A DNA stretch of 64,000 bases, taken from NCBI RefSeq assembly GCF_010729305.1, contig NZ_AP022574.1, forward strand, positions 3,844,001 to 3,908,000. The letters run 5' to 3'. This document shows, piece after piece, positions 48,162 through 57,170 of this stretch. Each line of letters starts with the position of its first letter. The first letter of the stretch is position 1. The DNA comes from Mycolicibacterium psychrotolerans (lineage in GTDB: Bacteria; Actinomycetota; Actinomycetes; Mycobacteriales; Mycobacteriaceae). The position numbers and the translations under genes were made by a program. The notes below the pieces were generated by a model that did no database searches, was not told the origin of the DNA, and worked only from the letters and a program-made list of their open reading frames with translations.

Positions 48162-49409
48162 ATGCTCGACTGGTCCGACGTCGACATCGCCGTGCGCGAC
48201 GCGGTGCGCGAATTCGTGGACAAGGAGATCCGCCCCCACGTCGACGCACTCGAGAACGGCGACATGGAGCCCTATCCGGTGATCCGCAAGTTGTTCGCGA
48301 CGTTCGGCATCGCCGAGATGGCCCGCGACTCGCTCAACAGGCGGCTCGATCGGCTGCGCAGTGGCGAGCAGAGCGAAGGGCCGTCTTCGGGTGGCATGTT
48401 CGGCGGTGACGCGGACTCGGCCGGAATGGGATTCGTGGTCGTCAGCGAACTCTGCCGGGTCTGCATGGGTGTCGTCACCGGGATGGGCGTCAGCCTCGGC
48501 CTCACTGTGCCGACGATCATGAGCCGCGGCACGCTCGCTCAGCAGGAACGCTGGCTGCCCGATCTGGTGACCTACGACAAGGTCGGCGCCTGGGCGATCA
48601 CCGAACCGGATTCCGGCTCAGACGCTTTCGGTGGCATGAAGTCGACGGTGGTGCGTGACGGCGAGGGCTATGTCCTCAACGGTCAGAAGACGTTCATCAC
48701 CAACGGCCCCGACGCCGACGTCGTCGTGGTGTACGCGAAGCTCGACGAGGGCGGTTCCGGGGGCGTCACCGACAGGCGCGACCGCAAGGTCCTCACGTTC
48801 GTGCTCGATCGCGGGATGGACGGATTCGTGCAATCCAAGCCGTTCCGCAAGATGGGCATCCACTCGTCCCGCACCGGTGAACTGTTCTTCCACGACGTGC
48901 GGCTCGGCCGGGACCGGTTACTCGGCGAATCCGAGCACAGTCCCGCGGGCGACGGCCGCGACAGCGCGCGCTCGAACTTCTCCGCCGAACGGATCGGGGT
49001 GGCCGCGATGGCGCTCGGCGTCATCGAGGAATGCCTGCGGCTGTGCACCGACTACGCGAAGACGCGCACGCTGTGGGGCAGCGAGATCGGGCGTTTCCAG
49101 CTGATCCAGCTGAAACTGGCTCAGATGGAAGTGGCCCGGCTGAACGTTCGCAACATGGTGTTCCGCGTCATCGAGGCGGCCCGGTCCGGAGCGTCGATCT
49201 CGCTCGCCGAGGCCTCGGCGATCAAGTGGTACTGCTCGCAGGCCGCCACCGACGTCGCGATGGAGGCGGTCCAGCTGTTCGGCGGCAACGGCTACATGAC
49301 CGAGTACCGGGTGGAACAATTGGCGCGCGACGCCAAGTCGTTGATGATCTACGCCGGAAGCAACGAGGTGCAGATCACCCACGTGGCCCGAGACCTGCTC
49401 GGCGGCTAG
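48162..49409 (+). CDS. Acyl-CoA dehydrogenase
   Basis: 415 aa flavoenzyme of the acyl-CoA dehydrogenase superfamily. FAD-binding signature WAITEPDSGSDAFGGM, then ARDAKSLMIYAGSNEVQITHVARDLLGG near the end, where the Glu of SNEVQ is the likely catalytic base. QLFGGNGYMTEY is the usual C-terminal motif. The start at 48162 is four bases after the MpaB-like gene, so the two form an operon. A 20-residue Ser/Gly-rich insertion near residues 65-85 is longer than usual. Substrate chain cannot be told. Confidence 0.93.
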   Translation: MLDWSDVDIAVRDAVREFVDKEIRPHVDALENGDMEPYPVIRKLFATFGIAEMARDSLNRRLDRLRSGEQSEGPSSGGMFGGDADSAGMGFVVVSELCRVCMGVVTGMGVSLGLTVPTIMSRGTLAQQERWLPDLVTYDKVGAWAITEPDSGSDAFGGMKSTVVRDGEGYVLNGQKTFITNGPDADVVVVYAKLDEGGSGGVTDRRDRKVLTFVLDRGMDGFVQSKPFRKMGIHSSRTGELFFHDVRLGRDRLLGESEHSPAGDGRDSARSNFSAERIGVAAMALGVIEECLRLCTDYAKTRTLWGSEIGRFQLIQLKLAQMEVARLNVRNMVFRVIEAARSGASISLAEASAIKWYCSQAATDVAMEAVQLFGGNGYMTEYRVEQLARDAKSLMIYAGSNEVQITHVARDLLGG

Positions 49410-49434
49410 GTTCGGCCGCTATCGGAGCGACTTC

Positions 49435-50196
49435 TCAAGGCCGAGAACTGAATCCGGCGCGCAGCGCGCGGGCACTCTGGTAGAGGCAGATCGCGCCCGC
49501 CGAGGCGACGTTGAGACTCTCGGCTCCGCCCACCATCGGGATGTGAACCCGTGCGGACGCCAGCGCGGTCACCTCTGCGGGCAGACCGTGTGCCTCCGGA
49601 CCGAACAGCCATGCCGTCGGAACCGCCAGATCGGCGTCGTCCAGACTCACCTCGCCGTCCAGGACCGTGGCCAGCACCTGCAGGCCGGCGCCGCTCAACT
49701 GCCACACGGCCGCCGGGGCGTCGGGCTCGCTGATGACCGGGACGGAGAAGATGCTGCCGGCCGACGCCCGCAGACACTTGCCGTTGTAGGGGTCGACACT
49801 GGGTCCGGCGAGCACGACCGCATCAGCACCCATCGCGTCGGCCACCCGGATCAGCGTGCCGGCGTTGCCTGGCTCCGAGATGCCCACCGGCACCGCGACC
49901 AGCGTCGGCTCGCTTGCCAGCACCGCATCCAGATCGATGTCCGGCATCGTGCACACCGCCACCAGTCCGACCGGAGTCACGGTGTCGGACAACACTTTCG
50001 CGGCCCGCTCTGTGACCAACTCGACCGGCACGCCGGACAGGAGATCGGCGAACCGCTGCGCGGCGGCCTCGGTGGCGAACAGTTCCGAAACGAGTCCGCG
50101 CCGCAACGCTGCCTCGACGAGGTTGGGCCCCTCGGCGAGGAAACGTGCGGCGCGGCGGCGCCCGACGTGGCGGTGCAGCTTGACTGCGGCCGCCAC
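49435..50196 (-). CDS. tsnR: TrmH/SpoU-family RNA 2'-O-methyltransferase (Rv1644 homologue)
   Basis: 253 aa from GTG 50196. N-terminal L30e-like substrate-binding domain (RRAARFLAEGPNLVEAAL) and C-terminal SPOUT knot: VPVGISEPGNAGTLIRVADA (motif 1), TAWLFGPEAHGLP (motif 2) and IPMVGGAESLNVASAGAICLYQ (motif 3). It methylates the 2'-OH of an rRNA or tRNA residue; the name follows the thiostrepton-resistance type, but the target site is not known. Homologues begin nine residues earlier (L-T-E-R-S); here that position is a CTG (50223) overlapping the rplT stop. The true start may thus be a CTG. Confidence 0.88.
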   Translation of the reverse strand: MAAAVKLHRHVGRRRAARFLAEGPNLVEAALRRGLVSELFATEAAAQRFADLLSGVPVELVTERAAKVLSDTVTPVGLVAVCTMPDIDLDAVLASEPTLVAVPVGISEPGNAGTLIRVADAMGADAVVLAGPSVDPYNGKCLRASAGSIFSVPVISEPDAPAAVWQLSGAGLQVLATVLDGEVSLDDADLAVPTAWLFGPEAHGLPAEVTALASARVHIPMVGGAESLNVASAGAICLYQSARALRAGFSSRP

Positions 50197-50219
50197 CCGG
50201 GCAGATCGCTCGGTGAGAG

Positions 50220-50609
50220 TCAGGCAGCCTCGCCCGACGGAGCGTTGACATCCTCCGGCAGAGCGGCCTTGGCGGCCTCCACCAATGCCGTGAACGCGGC
50301 CGGATCGCTGACGGCGATCTCGGCGAGGTTCTTGCGGTCCACCTCGATACCGGCGGCCTTGAGGCCCTGGATCAGGCGGTTGTACGTGATGTCGTTGGCC
50401 CGTGCGGCCGCGTTGATACGGGAGATCCACAGCTTGCGGAACTCGCCCTTGCGGGCACGCCGGTCACGGTAGGCATAGGTCAACGAGTGCAGCTGCTGCT
50501 CTTTGGCCTTGCGGTACAGGCGGGACCGCTGCCCGCGGTAGCCCTTCGACGCCTTGAGGATGGTGCGGCGCTTCTTCTGCGCGTTGACTGCGCGCTTCAC
50601 GCGTGCCAT
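50220..50609 (-). CDS. rplT: 50S ribosomal protein L20
   Basis: 129 aa basic protein: MARVKRAVNAQKKRRTILKA, then GYRGQRSRLYRKAKEQ and YRDRRARKGEFRKLWISRIN are diagnostic. An early 23S-assembly protein. AAGGAAA lies upstream of the ATG. Third gene of infC-rpmI-rplT; in other bacteria L20 represses this operon through its leader. Confidence 0.98.
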   Translation of the reverse strand: MARVKRAVNAQKKRRTILKASKGYRGQRSRLYRKAKEQQLHSLTYAYRDRRARKGEFRKLWISRINAAARANDITYNRLIQGLKAAGIEVDRKNLAEIAVSDPAAFTALVEAAKAALPEDVNAPSGEAA

Positions 50610-50666
50610 GGGGGTGTTTCCTTATCTGGGTTCGGGTCAGGGATGGCGCACGAAGCGCCGACAGTG

Positions 50667-50861
50667 TCAGCCGTTCAGCATCTTCGCGACACGCTTGGTG
50701 TCGTTCGCGGCCACCGCGGTCCGGCCGGCGAGCCGGCGGGTGCGGGACGACGGCTTGTGCTCGAGCAGGTGCCTACGGTTCGCCTTCTGACGGACGATCT
50801 TGCCGGTCCCGGTGCGACGGAACCGCTTCGAAGCGCCGCTGTGGGTCTTCGCCTTGGGCAT
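50667..50861 (-). CDS. rpmI: 50S ribosomal protein L35
   Basis: 64 aa. MPKAKTHSGASKRFRRTG, then HLLEHKPSSRTRRLAG are typical of L35. Six bases after infC, with GAGGAAAC directly before the ATG. Confidence 0.97.
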   Translation of the reverse strand: MPKAKTHSGASKRFRRTGTGKIVRQKANRRHLLEHKPSSRTRRLAGRTAVAANDTKRVAKMLNG

Positions 50862-50867
50862 GTTTCC

Positions 50868-51479
<612 letters not shown>

Positions 51480-51557
51480 GGGGCCTCCCTGGATAGTTCC
51501 TGCTGTCCGTGCAGAACCCCATCCCGGCGGCGCATTGTTCCCCGAAGGAACAAATAA

Positions 51558-51576
51558 GCCCTGCTCACAGCAGGGC
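51558..51576 (-). terminator. Attenuator-like hairpin in the infC leader
   Basis: On the minus strand GCCCTGCT-GTG-AGCAGGGC, an 8-bp perfect stem with three-base loop, is followed by TTATTTGTTCC, an intrinsic terminator shape. It lies about 80 bases before the infC start. A second small hairpin, GTTCC-TTCGG-GGAAC (51551-51537), follows. Suggests control of infC-rpmI-rplT by premature termination. Confidence 0.6.
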
Positions 51577-51731
51577 CCAATGCCGACCAGGCCAGACATC
51601 GGTGACGTCATCGCCGATATCCGGACCGGACCGCGCTACCTTCGAGTGATCGTCGGCGAGCGGTGGGAGTGGGACTCCACTTGCTGTCCCTGGCGTCAGC
51701 CGGGACGGTCGCGCATGCCAGTCTAGCAGGC

Positions 51732-52094
51732 ATGACCGAGAGCTCCGCACATCCCGGATCCGCCGAACAGCCGCAGACCCGGGAACTGGCCGACGTCCCC
51801 GCGGTCGAGGTGATCACGCGAGCTGCCGTGATGCTGATGAGCGCGGCCGCCGAGAAGCTGGGCCTGTCGGCCCACGACCCCGAGGACAGCCCGTACCGCG
51901 ACCTCGACGAGGCGCGGCGCCTGATCACCGCGCTGGCGGGCCTGGTGACGTCGTCGGCCGAGTATCTCGGCCCGCACGCCGGCCCGGTGCGCGACGGCCT
52001 CAAGACCCTTCAGCTCGCGTTCCGCGAGGCCAGCGCCGCGCCCGACGAACCGGGCAAGGGCCCGGGAGAGAAATACACCGGGCCGGTCTGGTAA
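51732..52094 (+). CDS. DUF1844-like small protein
   Basis: 120 aa. The core matches DUF1844: ADVPAVEVITRAAVMLMSAAAEKLGL, then DLDEARRLITALAGLV, giving three predicted helices. Found widely in actinobacteria next to infC; function unknown. The ATG at 51732 (M-T-E-S-S-A) is used rather than an upstream extension. Divergent to infC, with 252 bases between, and 38 bases before lysX. Confidence 0.8.
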   Translation: MTESSAHPGSAEQPQTRELADVPAVEVITRAAVMLMSAAAEKLGLSAHDPEDSPYRDLDEARRLITALAGLVTSSAEYLGPHAGPVRDGLKTLQLAFREASAAPDEPGKGPGEKYTGPVW

Positions 52095-52118
52095 CACCAC
52101 ATTTGCAGGCCAAGCGCC

Positions 52119-52124
52119 TATCCT
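52119..52124 (+). promoter_or_regulatory. -10 box of lysX
   Basis: TATCCT at 52119-52124, eight bases before the ATG at 52133. Transcription would start at or one base before the ATG, giving a leaderless or near-leaderless mRNA separate from the DUF1844 gene. No Shine-Dalgarno site precedes the ATG. Confidence 0.5.
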
Positions 52125-52132
52125 CGCGGCCT

Positions 52133-55100
52133 ATGACCTCAACGGGCATCGCGAGGGCACGTCCGGCATCGTCCTACCGATGGGTGCCTGCGGCGGCCGG
52201 CTGGATCGTCGGCATCATCGCGACCCTGTCGCTGCTGGCCAGCATCTCGCCGTTGATCCGATACGTGATCAAGGTCCCGCGCGAGTTCGTCAACGACTAC
52301 ATCTTCAACTTCCCCGACACGAGCTTCGCCTGGGCGTTCGTGCTGGCATTGCTGGCCGCCGCCCTGGCCGCACGCAAGCGCATCGCCTGGTGGATCCTGA
52401 TCGGCTACATGGTGGCCGCGGTGGCCTGGAACGTCGCCGGCGCCGCCGAGCGGGGCGAGCGATGGTTCCAGGAAGTCGGCGAGATGGTGGGCCTGGCGTT
52501 CCACCTCGCCGCAATCGTGTGCCTGCTGCTGGCGCGCGGACAGTTCTGGGCCAAGGTCCGCCACGGCGCCCTGCTCAAAGCGGCGCTCGTGCTGGCAGCG
52601 GGGATGGCGGTCGGCACGCTGATCGGGTGGGCGCTGCTGGAGGTCTTCCCCGGCTCGCTCGCCCAACCAGACCGGTTCTTCTACGCGCTGAACCGGGTCA
52701 GTGCCTTCGCAGGTGCGGACGCCGACACGTTCTCCGGCCATCCCCACGTGTTCGTCAACGCGTTGCTCGGACTATTCGGCGCGCTGGCCCTCATGGTCGC
52801 CGCCGTCGTGCTGTTCCAGTCGCAGCGCGCGGACAACGCGCTCACCGGGGAGGACGAGTCGGCCATTCGCGGGCTGCTCGAGGTGTACGGCAAGAACGAC
52901 TCGCTGGGCTACTTCGCCACCCGCCGCGACAAGGCGGTGGTCTTCGCTCCCAACGGTCGGGCGGCCATCACCTACCGCGTCGAGGTCGGGGTATGCCTGG
53001 CCAGCGGTGATCCGGTCGGCGATCCGAAGGCGTGGCCGCAGGCGATCGCGGCCTGGCTGGAGCTGTGCCAGAGCTACGGCTGGGCGCCGGGTGTGATGGG
53101 AGCCAGTTCGGCCGCGGCCCAGGCCTTCCGCGAGGCCGGGCTCAATGCGCTGCAACTCGGCGACGAGGCGATTCTGCATCCCGACACCTTCCGGCTGTCC
53201 GGCCCGGACATGCGCGCCGTGCGTCAGGCCGTCACGCGGGCCCGGCGCGCGGGTGTCACCGTCCGGATGCGGCGTCACCGCGACCTGTCCGCCGACGAGA
53301 TGGCCGCCGCGATCGAGCGCGCCGACACGTGGCGCGACACCGCGGACGAACGCGGATTCTCGATGGCGCTGGGCCGGCTGGGCGACGCGGCCGACGGCGA
53401 CTGTCTGTTGGTCGAAGCGGTGCAGGGCGGCGACGACACGGTCGTCGCGATGCTCTCCCTGGTTCCGTGGGGATCCACCGGGGTGTCGCTGGACCTGATG
53501 CGGCGGGCGCCCCAATCCCCCAACGGCACCATCGAATTGATGGTCAGCGAGCTGTGCTTGCAGGCCGAGGACATCAGCGTCACCCGGATCTCGCTGAACT
53601 TCGCCATGTTCCGGTCGGCCTTCGAACAGGGCGCCCAACTCGGCGCGGGCCCGGTCGCCCGGCTGTGGCGCGGGCTGCTGGTGTTCTTCTCGCGGTGGTG
53701 GCAGCTCGAGACGCTGTACCGGTCGAACATGAAGTACCAGCCGCAGTGGGTGCCGCGGTACGCCTGCTACGAAGACGCGCGGCTGGTCCCCCGAGTCGGG
53801 GTGGCCTCGGTGATCGCCGAAGGCTTTCTGGTGCTGCCGTTCTCGCGGCGCCACGACCAACCGCACACCGGCCACCACATCGCCGCCCCCGGCACGCTCG
53901 TGGCCACCGGCCTGCTGCACAGCGACGGGACGGCGCCGGACCTGAACTCGCTGCAGGCCGACCTGCCGGCCGACGACACCCGGTCGCGGCTGCCCGAACA
54001 GGTTCGCGTCCGGATGGCCAAGCTCAAGGCACTGCAGGGCGAGGGTGTCGACGCCTATCCGGTGGGCAGCCCGCCGAGCCACACCGTCGCGCAGGCGCTC
54101 GACTGCGCCGACGGCACCGCGGTGACGGTCGCCGGCCGGGTCCTGCGGCTGCGCGACTACGGCGGCGTGCTGTTCGTGGCGCTGCGCGACTGGTCCGGCG
54201 AAGCGCAACTGCTGCTGGACAATTCGCTCCTGGAGGCGGGCAGCACCGCCGACTTCACCCGGGCCATCGATCTCGGCGACCTGATCGAGGTGACCGGCGC
54301 GATGGGCCGCAGCCGGTCCGGTGCCTGGTCGATCCTGGTGCGGCAGTGGCGCTTGATCGGCAAGTGCCTGCGACCCCTGCCCGACAAGTGGAAGGGCATG
54401 ACCGATCAGGAGGCCCGGGTCCGCGCCCGCTACATCGACCTGGCCGTCAACATCGAGGCGCGCGACCTGATCCGGGCGCGCAGCGCGGTGCTGCACTCGA
54501 TCCGCGAAACCCTGGTCGGTAAGGGCTTTCTAGAGGTCGAGACGCCGATCCTGCAACAGATCCACGGTGGCGCCAACGCCCGTCCGTTCCTCACCCACAT
54601 CAACGCCTACGACCTCGACCTGTATCTGCGCATCGCCCCCGAGCTCTATCTCAAGCGGCTGTGCGTCGGCGGCGTCGAGCGCGTGTTCGAGCTGGGCCGG
54701 GCCTTCCGCAATGAGGGCATCGACTTCAGCCACAACCCCGAATTCACGCTGCTGGAGGCCTATCAGGCCCATGCCGACTACCGCGTGTGGATCGACGGCG
54801 CGCGGGAACTGATCCAGAACGCCGCGCAGGCGGCCAACGGTGCGCAGGTGTTCCTGCGACCGGCCAGGGACGACCCGGCCGGACCCCTCGAGCCCGTCGA
54901 CATCTCGGGGCCCTGGACCGTCACCACGGTGCACGACGCCGTGTCGCGGGCACTCGGGGAACACGTCGATCCGACCACGGATCTGGCCACGTTGCGCCGG
55001 CTGTGCGACAAGGCCGCGATCCCCTACCTCACCCACTGGGATACGGGCGCGGTGGTGCTGGAGATGTACGAGCATCTCGTCGAGGACCGCACCGAGGAGC

Positions 55101-55453
55101 CGACGTTCTACACCGACTTCCCCACCTCGGTGTCGCCGTTGACCCGCCCGCACCGCAGCATCCCCGGCGTGGCCGAACGCTGGGACCTGGTGGCCTGGGG
55201 CGTCGAACTCGGCACGGCCTACAGCGAACTCACCGATCCGGTTGAGCAGCGCCGCCGCCTGCAGGAGCAGTCCCTGCTGGCCGCAGGCGGCGATCCGGAG
55301 GCGATGGAGCTCGATGAGGACTTCCTGCAGGCGATGGAGTACGCGATGCCGCCGACCGGCGGCCTCGGCATGGGCGTGGACCGCGTCGTGATGATGATCA
55401 CCGGCCGCAGCATCCGCGAGACCCTGCCGTTCCCACTGGCCAAACCTCGTTAG
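52133..55453 (+). CDS. lysX: Bifunctional lysyl-phosphatidylglycerol synthase / lysyl-tRNA synthetase
   Basis: 1106 aa. N-terminal part: about six membrane helices (residues 20-230) and an MprF-type GNAT domain (about 240-590, SLGYFATRRDKAVVFAPNGRAAITYR). C-terminal part: class II LysRS with OB fold (AVTVAGRVLRLRDYGGVLF), motif 2 FELGRAFRNEGIDFSHNPEF and motif 3 GLGMGVDRVVMMITG. It charges tRNA-Lys and passes lysine to phosphatidylglycerol at the membrane, giving resistance to cationic peptides. Corresponds to Rv1640c. The ATG at 52133 is favoured by the promoter position; the ORF opens ten codons earlier. Confidence 0.95.
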   Translation: MTSTGIARARPASSYRWVPAAAGWIVGIIATLSLLASISPLIRYVIKVPREFVNDYIFNFPDTSFAWAFVLALLAAALAARKRIAWWILIGYMVAAVAWNVAGAAERGERWFQEVGEMVGLAFHLAAIVCLLLARGQFWAKVRHGALLKAALVLAAGMAVGTLIGWALLEVFPGSLAQPDRFFYALNRVSAFAGADADTFSGHPHVFVNALLGLFGALALMVAAVVLFQSQRADNALTGEDESAIRGLLEVYGKNDSLGYFATRRDKAVVFAPNGRAAITYRVEVGVCLASGDPVGDPKAWPQAIAAWLELCQSYGWAPGVMGASSAAAQAFREAGLNALQLGDEAILHPDTFRLSGPDMRAVRQAVTRARRAGVTVRMRRHRDLSADEMAAAIERADTWRDTADERGFSMALGRLGDAADGDCLLVEAVQGGDDTVVAMLSLVPWGSTGVSLDLMRRAPQSPNGTIELMVSELCLQAEDISVTRISLNFAMFRSAFEQGAQLGAGPVARLWRGLLVFFSRWWQLETLYRSNMKYQPQWVPRYACYEDARLVPRVGVASVIAEGFLVLPFSRRHDQPHTGHHIAAPGTLVATGLLHSDGTAPDLNSLQADLPADDTRSRLPEQVRVRMAKLKALQGEGVDAYPVGSPPSHTVAQALDCADGTAVTVAGRVLRLRDYGGVLFVALRDWSGEAQLLLDNSLLEAGSTADFTRAIDLGDLIEVTGAMGRSRSGAWSILVRQWRLIGKCLRPLPDKWKGMTDQEARVRARYIDLAVNIEARDLIRARSAVLHSIRETLVGKGFLEVETPILQQIHGGANARPFLTHINAYDLDLYLRIAPELYLKRLCVGGVERVFELGRAFRNEGIDFSHNPEFTLLEAYQAHADYRVWIDGARELIQNAAQAANGAQVFLRPARDDPAGPLEPVDISGPWTVTTVHDAVSRALGEHVDPTTDLATLRRLCDKAAIPYLTHWDTGAVVLEMYEHLVEDRTEEPTFYTDFPTSVSPLTRPHRSIPGVAERWDLVAWGVELGTAYSELTDPVEQRRRLQEQSLLAAGGDPEAMELDEDFLQAMEYAMPPTGGLGMGVDRVVMMITGRSIRETLPFPLAKPR

Positions 55454-55500
55454 CAGCGACCTCACAGCGTGCTCCAAGATCGGGCGGTCAATCTGGAACC

Positions 55501-56901
55501 GTGACGACGTCCGGGACCTTCATCGGGAACTTCGCGTTTTCCCTGCGCCACCACCTGTCGTTGATGCATGGGTGGCTCCCCGTCGTCGTGCAGGTGGTGG
55601 CGGTGGTCGCGCTGGCGACCGCGATCGGTTGGCGCACCCGGCGCTGGCGGCTGATCTGGCTGCCCTGGTCGGCGTTCATCGGCGTGATGCTGGCGGTCGC
55701 GGCGTACTGGTACACGCAGACGGCCGGGGTCGCCGACGACACCAATCCGGCCCCGCACACGCTGTGGGTGTGGATCGCCCTGTCGGGCATCGCCGTCGCG
55801 GTGCTGATGTCGGGCTGGCGCGACGCGCAGTGGTGGCGCCGGGCGGTGGCGGTCACCGCGGTCCCGCTGTGCGCGCTGTCCGCGGCGCTGGCGCTGAATT
55901 TGTGGACCGGCTACTTCCCCACCGTGCAGACCGCGTGGAGCCAGCTCACCGCGGGCCCGTTGCCGGACCAGACCGACCAGGTGACCGTCGCCGCGATGCA
56001 GCGCAACCACACGGTCCCGATCAAGGGCAGCGTCGTCGCCGTGACGATCCCGGGCACCGCATCCGGATTCAAGCACCGCGGCGAGTTCGTCTACCTGCCG
56101 CCGGCCTGGTACGGGGATGATCCGCCGCCGACGCTGCCGACCGTGATGATGATCGGCGGCGAGTTCAACACCCCCGCGGACTGGATGCGCGCCGGCAACG
56201 CGATCAAGACCCTCGACGACTTCGCGGCCGCTCACCACGGCTTCGCTCCTGTGGTCGTGTTCGTCGATCCGGGCGGGGCGTTCAACAACGACACCGAATG
56301 CGTGAACGGCACCCGCGGACGGTCGGCCGACCACCTCACCCGCGACGTGGTCCCGTTCATGAAGGCGAACTTCGGGGTGAGCGCCGCCCCGGCGAACTGG
56401 GGCATCGTCGGCTGGTCGATGGGCGGCACGTGCGCGGTCGACCTGGCGGTCATGCATCCGGACATGTTCAGCGCGTTCGAGGACATCGCGGGCGATCTGG
56501 CGCCGAATTCCGGTGACCGGGCACAGACCGTCAACCGTCTCTTCGGCGGCGACACCGCGGCCTACGCATCCTTCGATCCGACGACGGTGATCACCCGGCA
56601 CGGCCCCTACCGCGGGGTCCAGGGGTGGTTCGACGTCAACGGCGCGCCGCCGGGCTCCGGCGCGGCGAAGCCCAACGACCAGGCGGTGGCAGCCGAGTCA
56701 CTGTGTTCACTCGGCAGCCGTTCGGGCATCGACTGTGCCGTCGTGAGCCAACCCGGCAACCACGACTGGCCGTTCGCCTCTGCCGCGTTCGCCGCCGCGC
56801 TGCCGTGGCTGGCGAGCACGATCGGCACACCCGGTGTCGCGCCGGTGTCGCTGCCTGCCGCTCCGCATGCGACGCCGGTGGAAACGGCGGCCGCGCGGTA
56901 G
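55501..56901 (+). CDS. Membrane-anchored alpha/beta-hydrolase esterase (Rv1639c homologue)
   Basis: 466 aa. Three or four membrane helices in the first 140 residues (VVVQVVAVVALATAI, WSAFIGVMLAVAAYW, WVWIALSGIAVAVLM, AVTAVPLCALSAALAL), then an extracytoplasmic esterase-D-type hydrolase domain. Nucleophile elbow GIVGWSMGGTC, and the histidine in QPGNHDWPF; an HGF/VFVDPGG segment forms the oxyanion side. Resembles the mycolyl-ester-type fold (PF00756). GTG start at 55501. It follows lysX by 47 bases, as in M. tuberculosis, so a role in envelope lipid turnover is inferred. Confidence 0.85.
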   Translation: MTTSGTFIGNFAFSLRHHLSLMHGWLPVVVQVVAVVALATAIGWRTRRWRLIWLPWSAFIGVMLAVAAYWYTQTAGVADDTNPAPHTLWVWIALSGIAVAVLMSGWRDAQWWRRAVAVTAVPLCALSAALALNLWTGYFPTVQTAWSQLTAGPLPDQTDQVTVAAMQRNHTVPIKGSVVAVTIPGTASGFKHRGEFVYLPPAWYGDDPPPTLPTVMMIGGEFNTPADWMRAGNAIKTLDDFAAAHHGFAPVVVFVDPGGAFNNDTECVNGTRGRSADHLTRDVVPFMKANFGVSAAPANWGIVGWSMGGTCAVDLAVMHPDMFSAFEDIAGDLAPNSGDRAQTVNRLFGGDTAAYASFDPTTVITRHGPYRGVQGWFDVNGAPPGSGAAKPNDQAVAAESLCSLGSRSGIDCAVVSQPGNHDWPFASAAFAAALPWLASTIGTPGVAPVSLPAAPHATPVETAAAR

Positions 56902-56924
56902 CGCGCGGCGGTAGCGTGGACGCC

Positions 56925-57170
56925 ATGCCGGAGGACCCCAGCCCCGCACCCGACACCGGCTACAGCGCCGACGGTGTCCCGACGTTCGACGCGGTGCGCG
57001 AGAAGATCGAGAACCGCTACGCGACGTCGCTCGGCTCTGCCGAACTGGCATCCGACACACCGGAGGGTCGCACCGCCGCCGAGCAGTACGACGCCCGCCA
57101 ACGCGCGGCCGCCGAACGGCTCGCGCAGATCCGCCAATCGATGCGCGACGACGAGGGCGACGCTCAGTAG
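56925..57170 (+). CDS. Small acidic/helical conserved protein (Rv1638A-like)
   Basis: 81 aa from ATG 56925. Acidic N-terminus (PEDPSPAPDTGYSADG), then a helical, charged region (FDAVREKIENRYATSLGSAEL, ARQRAAAERLAQIRQSMRD). The match to PspA/phage-shock-like short proteins is weak; by position it equals Rv1638A. Function unknown. Its stop overlaps the convergent gene by seven bases. Confidence 0.72.
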   Translation: MPEDPSPAPDTGYSADGVPTFDAVREKIENRYATSLGSAELASDTPEGRTAAEQYDARQRAAAERLAQIRQSMRDDEGDAQ

